From contig NZ_JARVWW010000014.1 in NCBI RefSeq assembly GCF_029846715.1, positions 1 through 64,000 of the forward strand: DNA of 64,000 nucleotides. The letters are read 5' to 3'. Origin of the DNA: Bradyrhizobium nivariense. Lineage in GTDB: Bacteria; Pseudomonadota; Alphaproteobacteria; Rhizobiales; Xanthobacteraceae. The number at the start of each line of letters is the position of its first letter. Position 1 is the stretch's first letter. This document shows, one piece after another, positions 24,044 through 32,981 of the stretch. The notes under the pieces were generated by a model. That model saw nothing but the letters and a program-made list of their open reading frames with translations. It did not search any database and had not been told where the DNA came from. The translations under genes were made by a program, and so were the position numbers.

Positions 24044-24538
24044 ATGTCGGACAACCAAGCCATCGCCGCCGGCACCCGGATCGGCCACGTTCACCTCAAG
24101 GTCGCCGATCTCGATCGCGCGCTGGGCTTCTATTGCGGCGTGCTGGGCTTCGAGCTGATGCAGCGGATGGGCTCGGGCGCAGCCTTCATCTCGGCCGGCG
24201 GCTATCATCACCACATCGGGCTCAACACCTGGGAGAGCAAGGGCGGGTCGCCGCCGCCACCAGGCACGACCGGTCTCTATCACACCGCGATCCTCTATCC
24301 GACGCGGCCCGCGCTGGCGGATGCGCTGCACCGCGTGCTCTCGGCCGGCATTGCGCTGGATGGGGCGAGCGACCATGGCGTGTCCGAAGCGCTGTATTTG
24401 CGCGATCCGGACCAGAATGGCGTGGAGCTGTATCGGGACCGGCCCAGGGAGCAATGGCCGTTCGGGCCGGACGGGAAGCTCGCGATGGTCACGAAGCGGC
24501 TGGATCTGGAGGAACTGCTGAGGCAGCGCGAGGCGTGA
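24044..24538 (+). CDS. VOC-family protein, glyoxalase/extradiol dioxygenase-like
   Basis: 164 aa, two vicinal-oxygen-chelate repeats. Candidate metal ligands are His in IGHVHLKVADLDRALGFY, His in HTAILYPTRPALA and Glu in NGVELYRDRP, the layout of CatE/YfiE-like catechol 2,3-dioxygenase relatives. GGAGCAGCC precedes ATG 24044. It converges on the MFS gene with only a 3-nt gap. The reaction is not determined. Confidence 0.83.
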   Translation: MSDNQAIAAGTRIGHVHLKVADLDRALGFYCGVLGFELMQRMGSGAAFISAGGYHHHIGLNTWESKGGSPPPPGTTGLYHTAILYPTRPALADALHRVLSAGIALDGASDHGVSEALYLRDPDQNGVELYRDRPREQWPFGPDGKLAMVTKRLDLEELLRQREA

Positions 24539-24541
24539 GGC

Positions 24542-25780
24542 CTACGAGAGCTTCGCTTTGGGTTTCCCGCGCACCATGATCAACGCCGCCGCCACCACCT
24601 CCAGCGCGATGCAGAGATAGAACGGCAGCGCATAGCCGCCCGAAAAGTCTCGCAGGAAGCCGACTACGCCGGGGCCGAATGCATACGTCACCTGGTTGAT
24701 CGCGGTGTTGAGGCTGATCAGCACGCCGAACGAGGCGGAATCGAATTCCTGCTGCACGATCAGCGACGGCAGCGTGATGAGGTTGCCGACCGAGAAGCCG
24801 AACACTGCGCAGGCGGCGATCAGCACGTAATCATTGTGCAAATTGACCACAACGAGAAGCGCCACGGCCTGGCTCAGGAACGACAGCGCCGAGGCGAGCC
24901 GCTGGTTGAGGCGGTCGATCACCAGCGAGAACAGCACCCGGCCGATCACCGCCATCGCCGTCAGCACCGCGACGGCCACAGCGGCGCGCTCGCGCCCGAT
25001 CACGGGATCGAGGAACGAGATCAGGTGCACGATGAAGCCGACCTGCGCGAACAGCACCAAAGCAAAGGCAATGGTCACGGTCAGGAAGCCGACATCGCGC
25101 AACGCCCCCGCGCGGATCTGCGCCGACGATCGCGGCTTCGCCTTCGTCGCTGCGCGCCGACCATGGAGATCGGGCGGGCGGCCGACGACAATCAGGATCA
25201 CCGGCAGGAGCAGCGCCAGCATGGCGCCCGCGACGATAAACATCGCGCTGGCGAAGCCGATATGACCGATCAAGGTCACCAGCAGCGGCACGCCGACGAT
25301 GCCGCCGAAGCTTGCGCCATTCAGCGCAAGACTGATGGCCATGCCACGCTTCTGATCGAACCACAGGCTGATCGTGTTGGTGATCATCGCCAAACTGGTG
25401 CCGGCCCAGCCGAAGGCGAGCACGGCGTTCGCGAGATAAAGCTGCCACGGCTCGCGCACCGCGCCGATCGCCAGCGCTGCAGCCGACATCGCCAGCGTGC
25501 CCGCGATCAGCCCGAGGCGCGGGCCGTACTTGTTGACGGCCTCGCCGACGAAGACGACGAGCAACGCGCCGAACAGATAGAAGAACGTCGTGGCAGATGA
25601 GATCAGCGAGGCCGACCAGCCGTGCGCGCGCTGGAGCTCGGCGACATAGACGCTCTGGCCGTAGAAGCCGAGCCCCCAGCCGAAGGTCGCGAGCAGGAAG
25701 CAAACCGCAACGATGGGCCAGCCTTCGTAGCGGAGCGAGGATTCGTCGATGGATGCGTCGTGCCGGGGGTTGTCGAGCAT
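24542..25780 (-). CDS. MFS transporter (monocarboxylate/oxalate-antiporter-like)
   Basis: 412 aa, 12 predicted helices. It starts at ATG 25780 (MLDNPRHDAS), a short soluble lead, then GWPIVAVCFLLATFGWGLGFYGQSVYV as TM1. The loop 2-3 motif is GEAVNKYGPRLGLI, and the central loop (about residue 210-235) is rich in Arg and Lys. The pattern is that of the OFA/MCT-type MFS branch. Substrate unknown. A second, unrelated MFS gene lies 141 nt upstream on the same strand. Confidence 0.87.
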   Translation of the reverse strand: MLDNPRHDASIDESSLRYEGWPIVAVCFLLATFGWGLGFYGQSVYVAELQRAHGWSASLISSATTFFYLFGALLVVFVGEAVNKYGPRLGLIAGTLAMSAAALAIGAVREPWQLYLANAVLAFGWAGTSLAMITNTISLWFDQKRGMAISLALNGASFGGIVGVPLLVTLIGHIGFASAMFIVAGAMLALLLPVILIVVGRPPDLHGRRAATKAKPRSSAQIRAGALRDVGFLTVTIAFALVLFAQVGFIVHLISFLDPVIGRERAAVAVAVLTAMAVIGRVLFSLVIDRLNQRLASALSFLSQAVALLVVVNLHNDYVLIAACAVFGFSVGNLITLPSLIVQQEFDSASFGVLISLNTAINQVTYAFGPGVVGFLRDFSGGYALPFYLCIALEVVAAALIMVRGKPKAKLS

Positions 25781-25921
25781 TTGCGCTTGTCCTTCGTTTC
25801 CCCCGCGAGCGCCGTGCTTCACGCCCGCCTGTTCATGACGAGCATCATGTAACAACCCAAGCCCCGGCAATCACTTCGATCTGGATCGAAGCATCAACGC
25901 TGCTGACAGCATCCTGCCACC

Positions 25922-27175
25922 TCAGATCGCATCCGGGAACTCGCCCATGGCCTCGTCCAGCCGCGCTTTGCGGCGGCGGGCCCAGGACGCCAGCGAGAGC
26001 ACGGCGAGGCCGAGCAGCACCGGCGGGAACACCACCATGTTCACCGCGGACCAGCCGTAATTGGCGAGCAATTGACCGGACGAGAACGAGCCGATCGCCA
26101 TCATGCCGAACACCAGGAAATCGTTGAAGGCCTGCACCTTGTTGCGCTCCTGCGGCCGGTGCGTCTCCAGCACCAGCGCAGAGGCGCCGATGAAGGAGAA
26201 ATTCCAGCCGATACCGAGCACGATCAGCGTGGCCCAGAAGTGCATCGCGGTGATGCCGGACAGGCCGATGCCGGCCGCACCGGCCTCCAGCAGCAGGCCG
26301 GCGGCAACGATCCTCCGCGCGCCGAAGCGGGCGATCAGCGCGCCCGTGAAGAAGCTCGGCCCGTACATGGCGACGATGTGCCATTGAATGCCGAAATTGG
26401 AGTCGGAAACGCTTAAGCCGCACAGCTTCATGGCGAGCGGCGCCGAAGTCATCACCAGATTCATCATGGGGTAGGAGATGACGCCGCACAGCGCCGCCGC
26501 GATGAAGCGCGGCTGGGTCACGATGTCGAGTAGCGGCCGCCCGCCGTGAAGATCGGCCGGCGCCGGCCTCGGCATGTCGACCCCGGCGACGATGCCCATC
26601 GCGACCAGCGCGACAGCAGCCTGGACCAGGAAGCTGAAGGCGAACAAATAAGGCTGCCAGACATCCATGGTCCATTGCACGAGCTGCGGACCGAGCACGC
26701 CGGCGAACACACCGCCCGCCATCACCCAGGACACCGCCTTGGGCCGATAGGCAGCACTGGCGCCGTCGGCGGCAGCGAAGCGATAGGACTGCGCCACCGC
26801 GCCGTAGAGGCCGCCAAGAAACGTCGCCAGACAGAACAACGGAAACGAAGCGTGCAGGATTGCGAAGGAGCCGAGCAGACCGGTCAGCGTGCCCACACCG
26901 GTGCCGACGACGAAAGCCATGCGGCGGCCGAAGCGGCGCGAGATCGCGCCGGTCGGCAGCGTGCCGGCGGCGAGGCCGAGCACATACATCGAGATCGGCA
27001 CGGTTGCGAACGAGACGTCTGGCGCGAGCGTGGCGCCGACGATCGCGCCGGTGGCGAAGATCACCGCCGAGTTGGCGCCGGTCAGCGCCTGCGCGGCGGC
27101 AAGGCGCACCACATTGGCGCGCACGCGCGCGTCGGCGGCGATCTCATTGGCTGCAGTCACATCTAACATCGGCAT
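25922..27175 (-). CDS. MFS transporter (efflux-type)
   Basis: 417 aa, 12 predicted helices. An N-terminal Ala-rich lead precedes TM1 (LAAAQALTGANSAVIFATGAIVG). The loop 2-3 motif is GAISRRFGRRMAFVVG. The C-terminal half carries GIGWNFSFIGASALVLETHRP, typical of the YnfM/YcaD-like drug-efflux branch. ATG 27175 was used; 27169 is an alternative. It is not closely related to the neighbouring MFS gene. Function unknown. Confidence 0.86.
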   Translation of the reverse strand: MPMLDVTAANEIAADARVRANVVRLAAAQALTGANSAVIFATGAIVGATLAPDVSFATVPISMYVLGLAAGTLPTGAISRRFGRRMAFVVGTGVGTLTGLLGSFAILHASFPLFCLATFLGGLYGAVAQSYRFAAADGASAAYRPKAVSWVMAGGVFAGVLGPQLVQWTMDVWQPYLFAFSFLVQAAVALVAMGIVAGVDMPRPAPADLHGGRPLLDIVTQPRFIAAALCGVISYPMMNLVMTSAPLAMKLCGLSVSDSNFGIQWHIVAMYGPSFFTGALIARFGARRIVAAGLLLEAGAAGIGLSGITAMHFWATLIVLGIGWNFSFIGASALVLETHRPQERNKVQAFNDFLVFGMMAIGSFSSGQLLANYGWSAVNMVVFPPVLLGLAVLSLASWARRRKARLDEAMGEFPDAI

Positions 27176-27377
27176 TTCCGCCCCAAGGGGCTTTTAAGGG
27201 GCTTTCAAGAGGCTCCGTTGATTCCCGGCACTATGGCGGGGCGCGGGAGGGCGGGCAACCGGCGCAAACGGGCGCAGGCCATGCCTCTGACGCAATCGGG
27301 CGGATGATAATGGGCCGCGCACTTGACGGCTTGCGCTCGATCAAATCCTATCCGCCGCGATCTCAGGAGTTTCGTTC

Positions 27378-29447
27378 ATGTCCGTCGACGACCGGCCTAC
27401 GCTCAGCGCTCCCGATGACGATCCCTGGCTCTGGCTGGAGGAGATTGAGGGCAAGCTGGCGCTCGATTTCGTCGCGCGGCAGAACAGCCTGACGCGCGAT
27501 GCGTTTGGTGGAAAGGCCTTCGAGCGCGATCGCGACATCCTCGCGGCGATCTACGATCGTCCCGACAACATTCCTTATGTCAGCCGGCGCGGCACAGATC
27601 TGCACAATCTCTGGAAGGACGCGACAAACCCGCGCGGCCTGTGGCGGAGGACTTCGCTTGCGGAGTTTCGCAAATCGCGTCCGGCGTGGGAGATCATGCT
27701 GGATGTCGACCAGCTCGCCGCGCGCGAAGGCGAGGACTGGCTGCTGAGCTCGATCACCACGATGCCGGGAAGCGCGCGCGCCATTTTGAGCCTGTCGCGC
27801 GGCGGCAGCGACGCCGTCGCCTTGCGGGAATTCGACCTCGACACGAAGAGTTTTGTTGAGGACGGTTTTGCACTGTCGGAAGCCAAGGGCGGCGCCGATT
27901 GGCTCGATGCCGACACGTTGCTGCTGTCGAGCGCCCATGGCGAAGGCATGGCGACGAGCTCGGGATATTCGCGGACGGTTCGCGTGTGGCGACGCGGCCA
28001 GCCTGTCGATCAGGCACAGATGATCATCGAGACCACGGCCGATCATATGGCGATCTCCGGCATGGCCGACGACACCGCTGCGGCCCCACGCAGCTGGATC
28101 GTCGACCAGATCGACTTCTTCAATCATGCGATCTGGCTGCGCGACGCAGACGGCACGACGACGAAGCTCGATCTGCCGACCGGCATCTGGATGCAGGCGC
28201 ATGGCGACTGGTTCGCGATGAAGCTGCGCGAAGCCTGGTCGATCGAGGGGAGAAGCTATGCCGCCGACACCGTGCTCGGCATGTCGCTCTCAGCGTTCCT
28301 GGCCGGCAGCCGGGATTTCGCGGTCCTGTTCGCGCCGGAACCGCGGCGCGCGTTGCAGGGTCTGTTCTGGGCGGCGGACAAGCTGGTGCTCTCGATCCTC
28401 GACGAGCTCCAGCCGCAATTCGAGATCTGCACGCCGTCCGCCACAAGCTGGAGCCGCGAGACCTTGGGTGGCCTCCCGCAAATCGGCGTCGTCGACATCT
28501 GGCCGCTCGACCGCCATCCCTCCGAGAGCAATGGCGACCTGCTCGCCAATGTGCAGGATCCACTGACGCCGCCGTCGCTGCTGCTGATGGAGCGCGGCGT
28601 CGCAAGCCCGATCGTGTTGAAGCAGGCGCCGAAGATTTTCACCGCCGACGGGCTCGTGGTGACCCAGCACGAGGCGATCTCGATCGACGGCGAGCGCATC
28701 CCCTATGTGCAGACCGGCCCCACCGGCGAGACCGGCGATGCACCGGTCTATATGAGCGCCTATGGCGGCTTCGCCCTTTCGGTGAAGCCGTACTACAATC
28801 CGTCGCTCGGCAAGCTGTGGCTCGAGCGCGGCGGCACGACGGTGCAGGCGAATTTACGCGGCGGCGGCGAATTCGGCACGCGCTGGCACGATGCCGGCCG
28901 GCTCGCCGGCAAGAAACTTTCACACGACGATTTTGCCGCGGTCGCCGCCGATCTCGTCCGCCGCGGCGTGACGACAGCAAAGCGCATCGCCGCACAGGGT
29001 GGATCGAACGGCGGCATCCTCATCACCAACATGCTGGTGCGCTACCCCGAACGTTTCGGCGCGCTGTTCTGCACCATCCCGCTGATCGACATGCGCCGCT
29101 ACACAAGACTGCTCGCCGGCGCGAGCTGGATCGCGGAATATGGCGATCCTGACAAGCCGGAGGAGTGGGACTGGCTGAAGACCTACTCCGCCTATCACAA
29201 CGTCAAAGCCGGCCAGCCCTATCCGCCGATCCTGATCGCCACCACGCGGCGCGACGACCGCGTCCATCCCGGGCATGCGCGCAAGATGGCGGCAAAGCTC
29301 CAGGCCATGGGCTATGAAGCCTGGTTCTACGAACCGGAAGCAGGCGGCCATGGCTACGGCAAGGACAACAAGGAGCGCGCCGGCTTCGAGGTGCTCGGCT
29401 TCCGGTTCTTGAAGGACAAGATCGGCTGGCGGGATAGCGAGGCGTGA
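27378..29447 (+). CDS. Prolyl oligopeptidase family serine peptidase (S9A)
   Basis: 689 aa. An N-terminal beta-propeller (about 1-420) caps an alpha/beta hydrolase domain. The catalytic triad is readable: Ser543 in GGSNGG, Asp627 in TTRRDDRVHP, and His658 in AGGHGYG. No signal peptide, so probably cytoplasmic. It cleaves short proline-containing peptides by family role. CAGGAG lies 8-10 nt before ATG 27378. It stands alone, with an intergenic repeat after its stop. Confidence 0.9.
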   Translation: MSVDDRPTLSAPDDDPWLWLEEIEGKLALDFVARQNSLTRDAFGGKAFERDRDILAAIYDRPDNIPYVSRRGTDLHNLWKDATNPRGLWRRTSLAEFRKSRPAWEIMLDVDQLAAREGEDWLLSSITTMPGSARAILSLSRGGSDAVALREFDLDTKSFVEDGFALSEAKGGADWLDADTLLLSSAHGEGMATSSGYSRTVRVWRRGQPVDQAQMIIETTADHMAISGMADDTAAAPRSWIVDQIDFFNHAIWLRDADGTTTKLDLPTGIWMQAHGDWFAMKLREAWSIEGRSYAADTVLGMSLSAFLAGSRDFAVLFAPEPRRALQGLFWAADKLVLSILDELQPQFEICTPSATSWSRETLGGLPQIGVVDIWPLDRHPSESNGDLLANVQDPLTPPSLLLMERGVASPIVLKQAPKIFTADGLVVTQHEAISIDGERIPYVQTGPTGETGDAPVYMSAYGGFALSVKPYYNPSLGKLWLERGGTTVQANLRGGGEFGTRWHDAGRLAGKKLSHDDFAAVAADLVRRGVTTAKRIAAQGGSNGGILITNMLVRYPERFGALFCTIPLIDMRRYTRLLAGASWIAEYGDPDKPEEWDWLKTYSAYHNVKAGQPYPPILIATTRRDDRVHPGHARKMAAKLQAMGYEAWFYEPEAGGHGYGKDNKERAGFEVLGFRFLKDKIGWRDSEA

Positions 29448-29484
29448 CCTTGATTTGATCGCTGCGCGCCACGGGCGACGCTTA

Positions 29485-29622
29485 CCTCTCCCGCTTGCTC
29501 GCGGGAGAGGTCGACGCGCTCGAAGAGCGCGGCGGGTGAGGGCTTTCTCCTCTAGGGGATTGTCCCGTTGTTGAGACACCCTCTCCCCGACCCTCCCCCG
29601 CACGCGGGGGAGGGAGCGCACC
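29485..29622. repeat. Family-A palindromic intergenic repeat
   Basis: Full copy with CTCTCCCGC-TTGCTC-GCGGGAGAG at the left and CCCTCCCCCGCACGCGGGGGAGGG at the right, between the convergent S9 peptidase and DUF938 genes. Confidence 0.8.
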
Positions 29623-29632
29623 TCCTGTGTAG

Positions 29633-30304
29633 CTAGCGCGCGAACACCAGCGTCAGGTTATTTGCCGGCATCTCGATTGTATCGACGAGGCGAAGACCTA
29701 CGCCGCGCGCGAGCGCCTCGACGTCGCTGATGTCGCGCACGCCCCAGTCGGGATTGCCTTCACGCAAGGACGTGTCGAACACGGCGTTGCTGAGCGCAAT
29801 GTGCTTGCCGCCGCGCTTGAACGGGCCGTAGAGGAACAGCTTGCCGTCGGCCCGCAAATAGCGGCCGGCGCCGGCGAACAGGCCCTCGGCGACGCTCCAT
29901 GGCGCGATGTGGATGACATTGGCGCAGAACACGGCGGCAAGACTTGACGGCGCCTGTCCGCTTTTCATCTCCGGGCACCAGTCGGGATCCGTGAGATCTA
30001 TCCGCAGCGGGCTGCGGATGTTTTGCAGGCCGGCATGAACGCGCCAGGCCTCGATGCTCTTGAGGTGGCGCTGATTGAGGTCGCTGGGCCACCAGATCAG
30101 ACCGGGCGTATGGCGGGCGAAGTAGACCACGTGCTGCCCGGTTCCGCTGCCGAGCTCGACCACGTTGCCGGTGCAACCGACGAGATGCTTTTCCAGTGCC
30201 GCCCAGAGCGGCTCGTGATTGCGATGAAATGCCGGCGCATCGAGCCGCCCATCCGGCTCGACGCGTCCGCCATCCCCGCCAAATTCGACGACATATTCAG
30301 CCAA
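29633..30304 (-). CDS. SAM-dependent methyltransferase-like protein (DUF938)
   Basis: 223 aa. The SAM-binding motif is VVELGSGTGQHVVYFA (about residues 48-63), followed by WWPSDLNQRHLKSIEAW and AVFCANVIHIAPW. The ending NNLTLVFAR is the hallmark of DUF938. The start is TTG 30304 with AGGGGA 6 nt upstream. The target of methylation is unknown. Its 5' end faces soxX; the 259-nt gap between them probably holds both promoters. Confidence 0.87.
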   Translation of the reverse strand: MAEYVVEFGGDGGRVEPDGRLDAPAFHRNHEPLWAALEKHLVGCTGNVVELGSGTGQHVVYFARHTPGLIWWPSDLNQRHLKSIEAWRVHAGLQNIRSPLRIDLTDPDWCPEMKSGQAPSSLAAVFCANVIHIAPWSVAEGLFAGAGRYLRADGKLFLYGPFKRGGKHIALSNAVFDTSLREGNPDWGVRDISDVEALARGVGLRLVDTIEMPANNLTLVFAR

Positions 30305-30563
30305 GTGAGGTCCCCTTGAAAAAACGAGAACACGATGAAAACAGGATGAGCGCCCAAAACGCCCTGGAAACAGCCGGCCCGCGCCACGGCCCTAACTCTT
30401 CGGACCAAATCGGCCCAACAAATACTCTCTTCAGTTGCAATGCGGAAGATATTAACTCCATTTTGTCGCGTACATGGTCTTGATTGTCAGGTGATGCCCT
30501 TTGTGCTTTGGAACGCTATATTCCGCGAACGAGATCATCGACATAACGCCTTGGAATGATGCC

Positions 30564-30917
30564 TTGACCGCCCTTGCCCGGAAGCCTCTGTTCCTCATGC
30601 TGGCCATTGTCGCCGGCCTCGCCGCGAGCCCGGCGCGGGCGCAATCCGCTGTAGCCGACGGCCAGAAACTCGCCTTCGACCGCGGCAAGGGCAATTGCCT
30701 GACCTGCCACGTCATCAAGGGCGGCGACCTGCCGGGAACGATCGGGCCGGAGTTGAAGGACATCAAGGCGAAATACCCCGACCGCAACGAGTTGGTCGCG
30801 ATCCTGTTCGACGAGACCAAGCGCAATCCGCAGTCCATGATGCCGCCGTTCGGCCGGAACCGGATTTTGACCGACCAGGAGATCAGCGCGATCGTTGATT
30901 TCCTGCAAACCCTGTGA
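30564..30917 (+). CDS. soxX: SoxX, monohaem cytochrome c subunit of SoxXA
   Basis: 117 aa from TTG 30564. The signal peptide (RKPLFLMLAIVAGLAASPARA) precedes a class-I cytochrome c with haem site CLTCH and Met ligand candidate MMPPFG. IGPELKDIKAKYP and the ending ISAIVDFLQTL are typical of SoxX. SoxXA joins thiosulfate to the SoxY cysteine. The start is uncertain: the frame is open from GTG 30501, and ATG 30597 would remove the positive n-region of the signal. It is first in an operon with soxY 25 nt downstream. SoxA is encoded two genes later. Confidence 0.88.
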   Translation: MTALARKPLFLMLAIVAGLAASPARAQSAVADGQKLAFDRGKGNCLTCHVIKGGDLPGTIGPELKDIKAKYPDRNELVAILFDETKRNPQSMMPPFGRNRILTDQEISAIVDFLQTL

Positions 30918-30942
30918 CGGCCGGCACGCCAGGAGACCTCAG

Positions 30943-31434
30943 ATGACCACACTCACCGGCCCTCTCGCGACGCGGCGCCTGATCCTTCAGGGCGCAGCCT
31001 CTGTCGCGCTGATCGGCTTCGGCAATCTGCCGTTCGGCGCCGCTCCCGCGCGCGCGGCCGCCAACGACAAATATCCGGAAGAGGCCTTCAGGCAGAAGAG
31101 CGAAGCCGACGCCATCAAGGCGCTCTATGGCCAGACCGCCGAGCCGTCCGACAAGGTCAAGCTGGATGCCCCCGAGATCGCCGAGAACGGCGGCGTCGTG
31201 CCGATCTCGATCACCACGACGCTCGACAAGGTCACCTCGATCTCGCTTTTCGTGGCCGAGAATCCGAACGCGCTCGCGGCAAGCTACAAGATTCCTGATG
31301 GCACGATCCCTGGTGTCGCCAACCGCCTGAAGATGGCCAAGACCACCAACGTGACCGCGATCGTGGAGGCCGACGGCAAGCTCTACAGCGCGACCAAAGA
31401 GGTCAAGGTCACCGTCGGCGGCTGCGGCGGTTAA
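30943..31434 (+). CDS. soxY: SoxY, sulfur-carrier subunit
   Basis: 163 aa. The Tat-type start TRRLILQGAASVAL precedes a SoxY fold (KVKLDAPEIAENGGVVPISI), and the protein ends VTVGGCGG. The Cys of this GGCGG tail carries thiosulfate-derived sulfur during oxidation in the periplasm. AGGAGA lies upstream of ATG 30943. soxZ starts 15 nt after the stop; SoxY and SoxZ form the carrier complex and are exported together by the Tat signal of SoxY. Confidence 0.93.
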   Translation: MTTLTGPLATRRLILQGAASVALIGFGNLPFGAAPARAAANDKYPEEAFRQKSEADAIKALYGQTAEPSDKVKLDAPEIAENGGVVPISITTTLDKVTSISLFVAENPNALAASYKIPDGTIPGVANRLKMAKTTNVTAIVEADGKLYSATKEVKVTVGGCGG

Positions 31435-31449
31435 GCGAGGAAGATCGAG

Positions 31450-31761
31450 ATGGCATCCAGCATTCGCGTACGGGCCACCGCCAACGGCGACATCACAGAG
31501 GTGCAGGCGCTGATCCAGCACCCCATGGATACCGGCTTCGTCAAGGACGCCAAGGGCGAGCTGATCCCGGCTCACTTCATTCAGGAGCTGAAGTTCGAAC
31601 ATAACGGCAAGGACGTCTTCGTCGCCGATTGGGGCACCGCGGTCTCGAAGGATCCCTACGTCAAGTTCAGCTTCAAGGGCGCCAAGAGGGGTGACGATCT
31701 CAAGATCTCCTGGACCGACAACAAGGGCGGGTCGGACACGACCACCGCAAAGATCGCGTGA
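31450..31761 (+). CDS. soxZ: SoxZ, partner of SoxY
   Basis: 103 aa, immunoglobulin-like fold. IRVRATANGDITEVQALIQHPMDTG and DNKGGSDTTTAKI match SoxZ. No signal peptide, as expected for export as a complex with Tat-carried SoxY. The TGA stop overlaps the soxA ATG by one base. Confidence 0.93.
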   Translation: MASSIRVRATANGDITEVQALIQHPMDTGFVKDAKGELIPAHFIQELKFEHNGKDVFVADWGTAVSKDPYVKFSFKGAKRGDDLKISWTDNKGGSDTTTAKIA

Positions 31762-32624
31762 TGAAGGCCCGCATCTCTCTCCTGCTTGGTTCGTTGAGCG
31801 CTGCGCTCGTCGCGTTCGCCCTCACCTCTCCGCACGTGGTCGCGGCCGACAAGGTCGATCCCGTTGCCGATGCCAGGGCGTTCCAGAATTTCTTCTTCCA
31901 GAAATTCCCGAACGTGAAGCACGAGGATTTCGTCAACGGTCCTTATTCCATGAACGAGGACATGAAGCGGCAGTGGCAGGAGAAAGAGGAATTCCCGCCT
32001 TACGAGTTCGCGCTCGACGCCGGCAAGGAGATGTTCGCCACCCCGTTCAAGAACGGCAAGAGCTATGCCGACTGCTTCCCGAACGGCGGCATCGGCGTCC
32101 GCCAGAACTATCCTTATTTCGACGAGAAGGAAGGCAAGGTCGTCACGCTGGAGCTGGCGCTCAACCGCTGCCGCGAGGCCAATGGCGAAGCGCCCTATTC
32201 CTACGTCAAGGACGAGATGGCCTCGCTGACGGCGTACATGGCCTTCACCTCGCGCGGCAAGCCGATGGACATCAAGATCCCCGACGATCCCCGCGCGCTC
32301 GCGGCGTTCGAGAACGGCAAGCGCTATTTCTACACGCGCCGCGGCCAGATGAATTTCTCCTGCGCGAGCTGCCATGTGCAGAGCCCGGGCGAGCGCATCC
32401 GCGCCGAGATCCTGGCGCCGGCGCTCGGCATTCTGAACGCGATGCCGATCTACAGGTCCGAATGGAGCGGCATGGGCACGACCAGCCGCCGCTTCGTCAC
32501 CTGCAACAGCCAGACCCGCGCGGTTCCGCTGGAGCCGCAGGCGGATGAATATCGCGACGTCGAATATTTCCTGTCCTATGTCGCCAACGGCCTGCCGATA
32601 TCAGGACCGGGAGCGCGGCCATGA
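31761..32624 (+). CDS. soxA: SoxA, cytochrome c subunit of SoxXA (one haem site)
   Basis: 287 aa from ATG 31761. A signal peptide (LLLGSLSAALVAFALTSPHVVA) is followed by two cytochrome c-like domains. Only one haem site is present, CASCH in MNFSCASCHVQSPG. The first domain has Cys in SYADCFPN and LNRCREANG, which fits the monohaem SoxA group in which the first haem is replaced by a disulfide (inference). The active-site Cys ligand lies in RFVTCNSQTRA. It overlaps soxZ (1 nt) and the next small gene (4 nt, ATGA). Confidence 0.92.
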   Translation: MKARISLLLGSLSAALVAFALTSPHVVAADKVDPVADARAFQNFFFQKFPNVKHEDFVNGPYSMNEDMKRQWQEKEEFPPYEFALDAGKEMFATPFKNGKSYADCFPNGGIGVRQNYPYFDEKEGKVVTLELALNRCREANGEAPYSYVKDEMASLTAYMAFTSRGKPMDIKIPDDPRALAAFENGKRYFYTRRGQMNFSCASCHVQSPGERIRAEILAPALGILNAMPIYRSEWSGMGTTSRRFVTCNSQTRAVPLEPQADEYRDVEYFLSYVANGLPISGPGARP

Positions 32625-32926
32625 AGCTGTCACTTCCTCTCGCCATGCTACTTGCCCTAAGCCTCGCGCCGGCGGCGCGCGCGGCAAATGAGGCAGACTA
32701 CAAGACGGCCTATTCCGCCGCCGAAGCCGCATCAAAGGAGGCTGCCAGCTTGCGCCACCAATGGACCGTGACCGTCTCGGCGCTGGCCGCCGCGAAGAAG
32801 GCAGCCGACGGCGGCGATTTCGACCGCGCCGTAGCCGCAGCCAAGGAGGCCGAGGCGCTGGCCAAGGCGTCGATCTTCCAGGCCATTTCCGAAAAAGAAG
32901 CCTGGAAGGCGATGGAAATCCGCTAG
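32621..32926 (+). CDS. soxK: Small secreted SoxXA-binding protein (SoxK/SAXB-like)
   Basis: 101 aa. A signal peptide (residues 1-20) is followed by one long Ala/Lys/Glu-rich helical stretch (YSAAEAASKEAASL, AAAKKAADGGDFDRAVAAAKEAEALAKAS). The position between soxA and soxB and the size and composition match SoxK/SAXB proteins that bind SoxXA and raise its activity. The identity rests on context and composition, not on catalytic motifs. Confidence 0.75.
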   Translation: MKLSLPLAMLLALSLAPAARAANEADYKTAYSAAEAASKEAASLRHQWTVTVSALAAAKKAADGGDFDRAVAAAKEAEALAKASIFQAISEKEAWKAMEIR

Positions 32927-32981
32927 ACTGTTCGCTCGTGCAACAGTCTTGCGACCATTAGAGGGCGCGGAGAATTTCTGG

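Noticed and set aside
27331..27344. FixK-like box TTGC-N6-TCAA before the S9 peptidase gene
   Set aside because: An activator site should be centred near -40 from the transcript start, which would put the start at the ATG itself. A match this loose is expected several times in 64 kb.
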